From Lotus japonicus (Eukaryota; Streptophyta; Magnoliopsida; Fabales; Fabaceae): a DNA stretch of 64,000 nt. The DNA is taken from positions 29,441,881 to 29,505,880 of the forward strand of contig NC_080046.1 of the NCBI RefSeq assembly GCF_012489685.1. Reading direction: 5' to 3'. Made by a program: the position numbers and the translations under genes. The notes under the pieces were generated by a model that was not told where the DNA came from, searched no databases, and saw nothing but the letters and a program-made list of their open reading frames with translations. The number at the start of each line of letters is the position of its first letter. Positions within the stretch are counted from its first letter, which is position 1. Below, one piece after another: positions 1 through 9,326 of the stretch.

Positions 1-190
1 GTGGAAAGCATGGATCTTCACTGAGGCGTGAGACCTCGTGAACAGCATGAAGCTTCACTGAGGCGTGAGACCTTGTGAATGCGGGATACTCCACTGAGGC
101 GTGAGACCTTGTGGAAAGCATGGAACTCCACTGAGGCGTGAGACCTTGTGAGAGCATGAAACTTCACTGAAGCGGGAGACTTCGTGAGAG
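1..190 (+). repeat. Minisatellite inside the Tekay LTR (core CTGAGGCGTGAGACC)
   Basis: Five imperfect units of roughly 37-40 bp share the core ACTGAGGCGTGAGACCTTGT with variable spacers. The reverse complement of the same family recurs at 17322-17468 and 37780-38140, at the equivalent place in other Tekay LTRs. The array is cut by the window start. Confidence 0.85.
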
Positions 191-197
191 CATTGAT

Positions 198-1457
198 TGA
201 AGGTGTGAAAAACGACTAGAAGGGGGGGTTGAATAGCGTTTTCAATATAAAAACTTTCCCCTTAAGATTTAAAGTAAATCTTTTCGGTTTCTCTAAGATA
301 GATGGTGCAGCGGATAAAGATAGAGAGAAGAGAAAAGCACACAAGTATTTTATCCTGGTTCACTTGATAAATCCCTCAAGCTAATCCAGTCCACCCGTTA
401 AGGTGATTTCTTCCTTCTTAGAATGAAGGCAATCCACTAATCAGATAATTGTTACAACTGCACTTGAAACCTACAAGTGACTAACAATACACTGACTTAG
501 CTATCACTAAGATTCACTCTCTTAGTCTTCTCTAGGATCCGATCAACCTTGATCTCCTAAAGGAATCACCACTAAGATTCACTCTCTTAGTCTTCTTAAG
601 GATACTGACCTACCCGGTCCCTTAAGGAAAATCAAACAACTGTTTGAGGTTGGTGTTTACAAAGGTTTGCTTCTAAATAAGCTGAGTGTAAACCAAATAA
701 GAATAGATGAAGAAAGTAGAGGCTTGAATCTTTTCTTGTATTGCAGCTCTTTGTTTTCTCTCGCTCTTGCTTTCTTCTTTTCTTCAGCCTTTTATAGTCT
801 AAGGTGCAAAGGATATTTCTGTTGAGAGAATATGACCGTTGGAGGGCATTTCTGGAACTTCCAGAACCTGCAGTGGCTGAACTTTGGTAGGTAGGCATTT
901 CAGAATAGTACACTGCTCTTGTACTTCTCGATAGAGACATTTGCCTTTAACCATTGACTTCTGATCAGAGTTATGCTTCGTGTTGGAACTTGTGAAGCTT
1001 GGTGATCAGAGTCAGAGGGAAGCTTGGATCCTCTGACCTTCGTAACTTCTGCTTCTGGACCTTCAGAGCTTCTGAACCTTCAGAGCCTCTGGTCCCTCAG
1101 AGCTTCTGGTCTTCAGATCTTCTGATCCTCAGATCTTCTGATCCTCTGATCTTCTGATCCTCTGATCCTCAGATCCTCTGATCTTCAGATCCTCTGATCT
1201 TCAGATCTTCTGATCTTCAGAGCTTCTGATCCTCTGATCTTCTGATCTTCAGAACTTCTGTTCTTCAGATCTTCTGATCCTCTGATCTTCTGATCTTCAG
1301 AACTTCTGACGAATATATCTTCTGGTGTCAGAATCAGAACCTGTTTGTCAAAACACTCAAGACAAACATTAGAGTATCATAGTTGTTCATCCACAAATAA
1401 ATACTTGTTATCATCAAAACATAGAGTTGTACCACATGACCAAATCTTGATCTTACA
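198..1457 (-). repeat. 3' LTR of the gag-only Copia element
   Basis: The 1260-bp LTR begins TGTAAGATC and ends CACCTTCA on the minus strand. It nearly matches the copy at 3955-5216. A TATA-like TATAAAAG lies at 789-796, so the stretch from 1457 to about 790 is promoter-side (U3). Confidence 0.93.
1035..1312. repeat. GATC-rich degenerate tandem repeat in U3
   Basis: About 275 bases are built from alternating words TCTGATC, CAGATC and CTTCTGATC, giving many small GATC-centred dyads. The same tract occurs in the other LTR at about 4800-5075. It lies upstream of the TATA box on the element's coding strand, so an enhancer-like role is possible but is only inference. Confidence 0.75.
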
Positions 1458-2122
1458 ATCTCCCCCTTTTTGATGATGACAAAACCATGTATTTTGATGA
1501 ACAACTCTAAACAAATAAACTGAATACACTCAGAGTATAAGGTATCAGAGTTAAAACTTATCCTGATGTGTATAGTTTATCTTGCTCCTTCTGAATCCAA
1601 GACTCGTGCTTGATTCTGAGCTAAGCTCCCCCTGAATCTAATACTTAATATCAACGTTAGTAATATCTAGATTCTGAGCTTAATAAAATAGGAGTTGTCA
1701 AGATACTATAAGTTCTCCCCCTTTTTGTCATAAGCAAAAAGAATGAAGGTGGAGGGAAAAAAAATAGTAAGAGCATAAGACGAAATACTCCCCCTCAGAA
1801 GGAATACCAAGGGATACTTGGCTTCTGATTAGCATATCTTCTGATGAGAGCAGAAGTGTGGTTCTGGTGACATCTCCGTTCTGGACAAAATTTCATCTTT
1901 AGATACTTCAGAATGAGAAGCTAGGAGCCTACTCTTCTTCTGATGACGCAAGTCAGAAGTTGTAGTAGCATCTTCTGACGTTGTTGCTTCTGGTTCGTCA
2001 AGTTCTGAGTCTTTGTTACTTTCTGAACCGGTCATGCTCATCTCTACAAGCTTTTTCAGCTAGCTTTGACTTGACCAAATCTTACTCTACTGATGCCTCC
2101 AAGATCAACTTCACCTTCAGGT
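1458..2122 (-). other. 3' internal region of the gag-only Copia element with polypurine tract
   Basis: On the minus strand this runs from the end of gag to the 3' LTR. The last bases before the LTR read AAAAAGGGGGAGAT, a good polypurine tract for second-strand priming. A second purine tract, AAAAAGGGGGAGAA, lies near 1713-1726. A 70-codon ORF at 1829-2041 has no recognisable domain and may be a remnant of deleted pol. Confidence 0.7.
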
Positions 2123-3880
2123 TCAAGTTTTGGATCTTGGGACATATGCCTTTCTCCCGTCATGTGTTGCTTGCATCCACTGTCCAGGTTCCATGGTTGG
2201 AGTTTCGATGGACCTATTGAAGATATCTGCAACATATATAATCTTATCCCTAGGTACCCACTTTCTGGGTCCTTTCTTGTTAGTTAGCCCAGAAGTTCTG
2301 ACAACTTTGGGTCTTTCAGCAGGATAATATACAGGAATTTTTGCATGATATTTAGACATGGAGAAAGATCCCTTTTTACGAGGGTTTTTAGCAACTTCAG
2401 CAGGTACAGGGTCAGGCAATATGGTACCAGAGGGAACAAAGCATTCATACAAAGATTTAGCTTTAGGCACAGAGGGCTCATTTCTAATTGGTTTAGAATA
2501 CCCAATGCCACGCATTCCATTTCTGCTCACGCCATAGATCAATGAAGCCATCAAGCTTCTATCTACGCTTTTAGCCAGGAATCTTTGAAAAGATTTTTCA
2601 TACTTAGATTCATGCTTACTATCAGAGGCATCGCAGGCAATAACTTCTTCTAACTTAGCAATTTGATTCTTAAGCACAGAGTTAGAATTAATCAAAGCAT
2701 GATTATCATTTTTCAAATCAGAAATAATTTTCTCATGTTCAACAGAAGTTTCAGAGGCAGCAGAGAAATTCTTTTTCAACCTTTTATGCTTAGTCAAGAG
2801 AGAGTTATATTTATCCATAATTTCAGACAAAGCATCTTTAAGTTCAGAGGTTAAGAAAGAATCAAATACCTCATTTTCATCGTCAGAGTCTGGATCTCCT
2901 TCTGATGCTGAGTCAGAGTCAACAGCTTCCTTTGTCTCTGCTCCTTTGTCTTTGACAATAGCTATGAGTCCTTGGACTTCACCATCAGAGTCAACATCCT
3001 CTGACTCTGATTCATCAAATGTCACCATCAGACTCTTCTTCGTCTTGAAGTGCTTCTTTGGCCTTTTGTCCTTTGATGAACCTTTGTATTTGCTCTGCCT
3101 GTGCTTCCAGATGCAGTTGAGCTTTCTGGATATCAGAGTCAGCTCATCTTCATCAGAATCTTCTGATGCTTCTTGGAGAGCCTTAGCCTTTTCAGATTTG
3201 GATTTCAAGGCAATAGACTTCTTCTTGTGATCTTGATGTTCAGCACGCTTTAGTTCATGACACTTCAGTATGCTGATGAGTTCTTCTAAACTCATATGCT
3301 CAACATCTCTTGTAAGCTCTATTGAAGTCACTAAAGGCATCCAGCTTTCAGGAAGACTTCTGATGACCCTTATGACATGATCTTTTGTAGTGTAGCTTTT
3401 GTTGAGAGGTCTTATTCCAGCTACGAGCAACTGAAGTCTGGAAAACATATCCTCAATGGATTCGTCAGGTTCCATTTGGAAGGATTCATACTGCTTGATT
3501 AGAGACAACGCCTTTGTCTCTTTCACTTTCTTGTTTCCTTCATGAGACATCTGCAAGGATTCAAAGATGCCCTTGGCGGAATCACGATCAGTAATTTTCT
3601 CATATTCTTCATATGAAATGGCACTTTGCAGAATAGATCTTGATCTGTGATGATCTCTGAATTCCTTCTTTTGATCTTCACTCATCTTCACCCTTGGGAT
3701 CTTTACACCATGTTCATCAACAGGAGGGGTGTAGCCATCAACAACAAAATCCCAGAGATCAGGATCAAAGCCAAGAAAGAAGCTTTTGATTCTATCTTTC
3801 CAGAAATCAAATCTCTGACCATCAAAGATAGGTGGTCTTGCACTGTATTGATATTTGCTTGTAGTAGTGGTGGAATCCAT
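2123..3880 (-). CDS. gag: Copia gag polyprotein (DUF4219/UBN2 type), zinc knuckle missing
   Basis: The 585-codon uninterrupted frame starts with the usual gag opening (RPPIFDGQRFDFWKDRIKSF, about residues 15-34), followed by a UBN2-type gag domain to about residue 215. An acidic Ser/Asp-rich stretch and a coiled-coil-like segment (about 345-420) come next. SIRE-type gags normally carry a CCHC zinc knuckle just before the acidic stretch. Here the basic segment passes straight into KKSLMVTFDESESE with no Cys-His box. The protein should still form capsid-like particles, but RNA packaging may depend on its basic residues or on a helper. No protease or RT follows. The frame is open, in keeping with the recent insertion. 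Confidence 0.85.
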   Translation of the reverse strand: MDSTTTTSKYQYSARPPIFDGQRFDFWKDRIKSFFLGFDPDLWDFVVDGYTPPVDEHGVKIPRVKMSEDQKKEFRDHHRSRSILQSAISYEEYEKITDRDSAKGIFESLQMSHEGNKKVKETKALSLIKQYESFQMEPDESIEDMFSRLQLLVAGIRPLNKSYTTKDHVIRVIRSLPESWMPLVTSIELTRDVEHMSLEELISILKCHELKRAEHQDHKKKSIALKSKSEKAKALQEASEDSDEDELTLISRKLNCIWKHRQSKYKGSSKDKRPKKHFKTKKSLMVTFDESESEDVDSDGEVQGLIAIVKDKGAETKEAVDSDSASEGDPDSDDENEVFDSFLTSELKDALSEIMDKYNSLLTKHKRLKKNFSAASETSVEHEKIISDLKNDNHALINSNSVLKNQIAKLEEVIACDASDSKHESKYEKSFQRFLAKSVDRSLMASLIYGVSRNGMRGIGYSKPIRNEPSVPKAKSLYECFVPSGTILPDPVPAEVAKNPRKKGSFSMSKYHAKIPVYYPAERPKVVRTSGLTNKKGPRKWVPRDKIIYVADIFNRSIETPTMEPGQWMQATHDGRKAYVPRSKT

Positions 3881-3940
3881 GAGTTTTTCACACTGGCCCG
3901 GATCTACTGAACACTGTTAAGTGTGGTAATCAGAACTTGC

Positions 3941-3952
3941 GCTCTGATACCA
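3941..3952 (-). other. tRNA-iMet primer binding site of the gag-only Copia element
   Basis: On the minus strand this reads TGGTATCAGAGC, complementary to the 3' end of initiator tRNA-Met, two bases after the end of the 5' LTR. Confidence 0.93.
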
Positions 3953-3954
3953 AT

Positions 3955-5216
3955 TGAAGGTGTGAAAAACGACTAGAAGGGGGGGGGTTGAATAGCGTTT
4001 TCAATATAAAAACTTTCCCCTTAAGATTTAAAGTAAATCTTTTCGGTTTCTCTAAGATAGATGGTGCAACGGATAAAGATAGAGAGAAGAGAAAAGCACA
4101 CAAGTATTTTATCCTGGTTCACTTGATAAATCCCTCAAGCTAATCCAGTCCACCCGTTAAGGTGATTTCTTCCTTCTTAGAATGAAGGCAATCCACTAAT
4201 CAGATAATTGTTACAACTGCACTTGAAACCTACAAGTGACTAACAATACACTGACTTAGCTATCACTAAGATTCACTCTCTTAGTCTTCTCTAGGATCCG
4301 ATCAACCTTGATCTCCTAAAGGAATCACCACTAAGATTCACTCTCTTAGTCTTCTTAAGGATACTGACCTACCCGGTCCCTTAAGGAAAATCAAACAACT
4401 GTTTGAGGTTGGTGTTTACAAAAGTTTGCTTCTAAATAAGCTGAGTGTAAACCAAATAAGAATAGATGAAGAAAGTAGAGGCTTGAATCTTTTCTTGTAT
4501 TGCAGCTCTTTGTTTTCTCTCGCTCTTGCTTTCTTCTTTTCTTCAGCCTTTTATAGTCCAAGGTGCAAAGGATATTTCTGTTGAGAGAATATGACCGTTG
4601 GAGGGCATTTCTGGAACTTCCAGAACCTGCAGTGGCTGAACTTTGGTAGGTAGGCATTTCAGAATAGTACACTGCTCTTGTACTTCTCGATAGAGACATT
4701 TGCCTTTAACCATTGACTTCTGATCAGAGTTATGCTTCGTGTTGGAACTTGTGAAGCTTGGTGATCAGAGTCAGAGGGAAGCTTGGATCCTCTGACCTTC
4801 GTAACTTCTGCTTCTGGACCTTCAGAGCTTCTGAACCTTCAGAGCCTCTGGTCCCTCAGAGCTTCTGGTCTTCAGATCTTCTGATCCTCAGATCTTCTGA
4901 TCCTCTGATCTTCTGATCCTCTGATCCTCAGATCCTCTGATCTTCAGATCCTCTGATCTTCAGATCTTCTGATCTTCAGAGCTTCTGATACTCTGATCTT
5001 CTGATCTTCAGAACTTCTGTTCTTCAGATCTTCTGATCCTCTGATCTTCTGATCTTCAGAACTTCTGACGAATATATCTTCTGGTGTCAGAATCAGAACC
5101 TGTTTGTCAAAACACTCAAGACAAACATTAGAGTATCATAGTTGTTCATCCACAAATAAATACTTGTTATCATCAAAACATAGAGTTGTACCACATGACC
5201 AAATCTTGATCTTACA
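3955..5216 (-). repeat. 5' LTR of the gag-only Copia element
   Basis: The 1262-bp LTR is nearly identical to 198-1457. I found four substitutions, and nine instead of seven Gs near its U5 end. Confidence 0.93.
4548..4555 (-). promoter_or_regulatory. TATA box of the gag-only Copia 5' LTR
   Basis: The minus strand reads TATAAAAG about 660 bases into the LTR. Transcription of gag would begin some 30 bases further on, towards lower coordinates. Confidence 0.6.
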
Positions 5217-6583
5217 TTGATGACTCGAAGAGTTATCGTGAGTGGTTGTACTCATTTTATGATTATTGTATTTTGTCGCAGAATCGACTTTTACCTTAGG
5301 GTAAGCTTTTAGAGACATTAATTTACCTAGAACACGTGGCGACGTGTCGAGTGAGGTCGGAGACGTTGTTTGGTTAATCATATTGCATTCATGCATACAT
5401 AGGAGGTTAATACACGGCGTGATACCGGACCTCGGAGAATTCCAAATGTTGTCGGATTCCAAAATGGTCATAAGACCCGGATTTCCGTGAAAGAGCGTCT
5501 GTAGACGTCTCTTGTAGCAGACCGAAATGGCAGACCTACGGGTTACGGCTGATCTGACTACCGCTGTCGTTGGAGTAAGAGGCACGCGGGCCGAAATGGT
5601 CCCACCGTGGCTGGTGCTAGGGCTGATCCGTTGATGTCCATCCGTTCCGGATTGCATATTGGTTGACTGGGTTAACCTGCATACATATCATGCAACATGC
5701 ATACTAATTTAGTTGTTGAGTGTGATTGGTAATTGTTAAACCTATTTGGAACCTGCTATCTGCTATTATTGCGTTTATGTTATTATGGAACATGCAACCC
5801 TAGGAATAATATCCCTAGCTATAAGCCTAAGTGGCTATTCTATTATCTGTATCTATCGATGTTATTATTTACATAATTCTTTGGAGTTGACCCTCGCGTC
5901 TTCTGTGTGTGCTTTGGCGGACAAACGCCCTTTGTCAGATGTCCACGACGGTCTAGATCATGATGGTTCACCCTTCGGGGGGAACTAGAGTTGAGATGCT
6001 GGAACAGGAGCGCATCGCGGTAGCGAGGGGAGGACGGATGGTGTACTTAGACTAGGTCGTTCTGAATTCAGATTCGGGCGACGATCATGCTAGCATGTAG
6101 GTTTTAGTGCTGGTGTGAGCTCCTCGAGATGGGATTAGTGTAGGAGTAGAGTCCTAGCTCTGAACATCATTTGTTCCTTTGGGAACAGGGTAGTTTCCCA
6201 CCTATAGCTTTTTGTGTGGTTTCTTTACGGGAATCACAGGGAGTTGGTTGGACTTAGGAGGTCTTGCTTCAGGCCGATGGGCCAGCTTATTCTCAGTTTT
6301 GAGGGATGGTGTTGCGGACACTTGACCTTTCTTGTGGATTGTACCTTTTGCCTTCGGGCGTTACACTTTTCTTTCCGTCACTAGAGGTTTACTTGTGACG
6401 AGGTTGCTTCTTACAGCGGGGGCTGTTTATATATTGTATATTAGTTCTATTGCTTTTCGCATTCGGGTTTTATTCAATTCAGTCTTGTCTTAGTTATTAT
6501 CAAAAAAAAATATTCACGTTTTTCCGCATTAAGTTTATTTTTGGTTACTAAAGTGACGCCACCGAAATCGGGGTGTTACATTG

Positions 6584-6595
6584 TGGTATCAGAGC
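6584..6595 (+). other. tRNA-iMet primer binding site
   Basis: TGGTATCAGAGC lies three bases after the LTR end and matches the initiator tRNA-Met 3' end. Confidence 0.92.
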
Positions 6596-6793
6596 ACGGT
6601 CGAGTCTTTCGGGAGTTGTTGGGGAATAGGTCTTCTGTGCTAGGTTGTGTGACTCTGCAAAGAGTGAAAATTGATTGTCTGCAAGCGATTTTTCGCTTAA
6701 AAATTGATTGAAGTTATTGCTTAATCATATTGTATAGTTATGCCAGAGACTATCTTGTGATGAGTACTAACTGTTTGTTTGACTAAGCATAGG

Positions 6794-7546
6794 ATGGTAA
6801 GCCCTGATCGTATGGCAAAGGCGATAGCTACAATGATTGAAGCAATGATGAACCAGGCTACTGAGGACGCTTACAGACACGCGGAGGAGGCCACACGTGA
6901 GCAACCTCAACCGCTAATCGAGGCGTCCAAGTATCAGCAAAATAGGTTGGACCGAGCTGGAACTGGAGGACCAGTGAGGTCAGGTTCTCAGGAGTACCGT
7001 CAGTTGGGGCCATATCAGCATCCGAAGGGGAGGGGTTTTACCCCAAGATCTTTTAAGTCTTCGACTACTGCCACTCCAGGGGCAAGAAGCCAATCAGCAA
7101 ACCCAGAGGTGACATGTTTCAAGTGTGGAAAGAACGGGCATTATGCTAAAGCATGTCTGGGCCCAGGGCCTCGATGTTTCAATTGTAACCAGATAGGGCA
7201 TCTGGCCGTGAGCTGTAAGACGTTTCAGGCGGGATCGTCTGACAAGAAGATGAAGGGCAAGTTTCCTGCCATAGCTGGAGGTGCAAGGAAACAAGTGTCG
7301 TGTTTCAGATGTGGGGAGCCGGGGCATTATGTTAATGCTTGTTCCGACAAGAGGCCCAAATGCTTTAATTGTAACAGAATGGGGCACACTGCCGGTCAGT
7401 GCAGATCACCCAAGACGGAGCCAACCGTGAACACTGCTAGAGGAAAACGTCCTGCGGCTAAAGCAAGAGTTTACACCATGGACGGTGAGAGAGCTGGGGA
7501 GTTTGCCAGAGGAGAGCGCAAGAACGATGAAGTACACGAGGTTTAG
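6794..7546 (+). CDS. gag: Tekay gag variant: capsid core deleted, four CCHC zinc knuckles
   Basis: I place the start at the Met of MVSPDRMAKA because the gag genes at 23419 and 42588 start in the same sequence context. The product is 250 residues. Compared with the 397-residue gag at 41395-42588, about 150 residues (the Retrotrans_gag capsid domain) are missing between the N-terminal helix and the RAGTGG motif. Four CCHC boxes follow near residues 107, 128, 169 and 189 (CFKCGKNGHYAKAC, CFNCNQIGHLAVSC, CFRCGEPGHYVNAC, CFNCNRMGHTAGQC), where the full gag has two. The protein may bind nucleic acid but should not form a capsid shell alone. The C-terminus ends early (EVHEV) at a junction that lacks a segment present in other copies. 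Confidence 0.75.
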   Translation: MVSPDRMAKAIATMIEAMMNQATEDAYRHAEEATREQPQPLIEASKYQQNRLDRAGTGGPVRSGSQEYRQLGPYQHPKGRGFTPRSFKSSTTATPGARSQSANPEVTCFKCGKNGHYAKACLGPGPRCFNCNQIGHLAVSCKTFQAGSSDKKMKGKFPAIAGGARKQVSCFRCGEPGHYVNACSDKRPKCFNCNRMGHTAGQCRSPKTEPTVNTARGKRPAAKARVYTMDGERAGEFARGERKNDEVHEV

Positions 7547-7697
7547 GATAACATGCTAAGCCTAGGAAGTAGTCTTCCACCGATGCGTTTAAACGGAAGT
7601 ATATTGCGGATCTGACACATGCTATCGAGCTGGATGACAGTAAGTTGAAGGATGAGATGACGAGATGACTAGTTAAGTTCCTTGAAGTATAGTTATG

Positions 7698-8721
7698 TGA
7701 TGAGGACAAGGACAAGGACAAGGGTCATGGAGCACTAAAAGGACTTGGAGGACCAATGACAAGGGCTAGAGCTAAAAAGGCCAAAGAGACTCTTCAGCAA
7801 GTAGTGGCAACCATTCTTGAAGACAAAGTGGTAGAAGAGATGGAACCAAAAATCATGATGATCATTCAGGCCCAAGAAGAAGAGCCAGCCCACGCATAGG
7901 GGCTGCCATGTGATGTTTTGTTTTATTTTATTTCAATAAAAATGCAAAGGACCAATTGAATAAGTTGGATCCAAATGCATTATGTTGCTGAATTTTATTT
8001 TAGTGTGTTTAATCCACTTCAAGTGGTATGTGATTGCATGTGGCGCATGAAGGGCTTAAAGGGAGGGATCCATTCCTTTCTTAAAACTCTTTGAATGTGT
8101 TTGAATTTCAATAAGTTCTGAATGGAGGAGTTACATCAGCAAAGTCAAAGGATTGAAGAGCTTTCAAAGCCAAGAATGGAGTTACAAAGAAAGGGAAATT
8201 AAGTTCATAAAGAGCATTGAATGCTATATTCCCTGGTCAGAATAACAATCAAGAAAGGGAGTTACATGAAGCAATCAGCCACCAAATACACGTTCAGGGC
8301 TGAAGCAAATCACTATCTTCCTCTTTTAATTTGTAACTCCTAGCCTAGGATTCTTCTAGAGAAATTACACCTCATCATTTTTTGTAACAAGGCTGAATTT
8401 CCTTCTTCTTTATAAGGACCACTCCTTCAATGTAATAGACAGATTATGAATGAATTAGTATTTTCTTTTCTGAGTGATTCAGATTTGTGAGAGTGATTCT
8501 CATAGTTCTTGAGTGATTCAAGAATTAGGCTTATCAAGGGTTTGTCACCACCTTTGTGTGAAGTCTTCATCTTCCATTTCACTAAAACTTCCCCTCTTTT
8601 CTGTCCATTTCCCTTCCATCACGAAATTCTTCTTCTTCTTTCTCACATTTCAGAGTTCTCATCATCCAAGATCAATCCTAGACGATCCATTGCAGCCCTT
8701 GCATCAACTTGGGGCGTATCA
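7698..8721 (+). repeat. 5' LTR of the CRM-like element
   Basis: Its first 200 bases repeat the 3' end of the gag-pol frame, including the stop codon, because that frame overlaps the LTR. A TATA-like TATAAGG lies at 8411-8417. Confidence 0.92.
8411..8417 (+). promoter_or_regulatory. TATA box of the CRM-like 5' LTR
   Basis: TATAAGG sits in a pyrimidine-rich context about 310 bases before the LTR end, a plausible core promoter for the genomic RNA. Confidence 0.5.
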
Positions 8722-8723
8722 TT

Positions 8724-8735
8724 TGGTATCAGAGC
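8724..8735 (+). other. tRNA-iMet primer binding site of the CRM-like element
   Basis: TGGTATCAGAGC starts two bases after the LTR end. Confidence 0.92.
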
Positions 8736-9326
8736 TCCGGTTCTAGGATTTTGGTTTCTTTTCTTATCTGGAATTCTGGTTTGCAACTCTTTATCATTTC
8801 TTGTTACCTTGATTTTAGTTTTTGTTTCTTTTGGCTGAACCATTGCAAAAGTTAAGCCTTGTTAATTGTTCAGAATCAAAAACAAATTACAAAACGAAAA
8901 TTCAAAAAAAAAAAAACGAAAATTCAAAAAAAAAATGGCTGAATGGTTCTTGTTTAATTAGCCAAATTCAATTGTTCAAGGTAATTTTGTTGCTAGCATT
9001 CCAATTTATTTTCTTCTTTCTGTTTGTTCTTGAATTCTTCTTTAGTCTCTAAATATTTTGAGTCCTTTCCATTTCTGTGGTGATTTGTCTTGTCTTCTTT
9101 TGTTTCATATTCTAAAGTCTATTCTAATCTGTGTGACTCTACACAAATTTGGTGGCATAATTCTTTGTGTGTCTTAACTTTGATTTACTCAAGAGATTGT
9201 GAGAATTTTTGAGTGGAAAAAGGCAAGAGTGCACATCATAGAAAAGCCAATTTGAGGGAAACACGAGAGAAGTGAGGTAAACACTAACATTTGTTTGTTC
9301 TACTTGAATCTTTTCATTTGTCAAAG
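8736..9326 (+). other. Untranslated leader of the CRM-like element
   Basis: The 590 bases between primer site and gag start are AT-rich with an A-run near 8904-8935 and hold no credible coding frame. Confidence 0.6.

Larger units (their letters stand above)
198..5216 (-). mobile_element. Young non-autonomous Copia element, SIRE/Maximus-like, gag only
   Basis: Two direct repeats (198-1457 and 3955-5216) start TG and end CA on the coding strand. They are flanked by a perfect 5-bp duplication TTGAT (193-197 and 5217-5221). The uninterrupted site is visible in the paralogous LTR near 37771-37775, which confirms the insertion. The primer site is at 3941-3952 and a purine tract lies just inside 1457. 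The internal part is only 2.5 kb and carries gag without protease, integrase or RT, so the element needs proteins from a relative. The LTRs differ by 4 substitutions and a 2-base G-tract change. Confidence 0.93.
1..6580 (+). mobile_element. 3' part of a Tekay-type Ty3/gypsy LTR, interrupted by a Copia element
   Basis: This is the downstream part of a long LTR that begins before the window. It ends with GGGGTGTTACA at 6580, and a tRNA-iMet primer site follows 3 bases later. The interval 5222-6580 is the reverse complement of most of 36418-37770, the LTR of another Tekay element in this window, which fixes family and orientation. The LTR is split at 197/5217 by a Copia element. No coding region is supported in 5222-6580; short ORFs there are chance products of LTR sequence. 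Confidence 0.8.
6581..7697 (+). mobile_element. Internal fragment of a Tekay element (PBS and gag), cut at the CRM-like element
   Basis: It follows the LTR end at 6580 and runs to the CRM-like LTR at 7698. It holds a primer site and an altered gag. Bases 7547-7610 match the reverse complement of 41270-41334, downstream of gag in another copy. The last 90 bases (7610-7697) match nothing I recognise. Protease and pol are absent. Confidence 0.75.

Noticed and set aside
1..190. CRISPR-like regular repeats with spacers
   Set aside because: The units are imperfect minisatellite repeats in a plant LTR, with related spacers and no cas genes. The same holds for the other arrays.
632..4699. Two near-identical 102-codon minus ORFs (632-940 and 4391-4699)
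   Set aside because: They are the same stretch of the two Copia LTRs, downstream of the TATA box. The match is explained by the LTR duplication, and no domain is seen.
5136..5657. 173-codon minus ORF at a Copia/Tekay junction
   Set aside because: It crosses the end of the Copia LTR into Tekay LTR sequence and contains no domain; chance frame.
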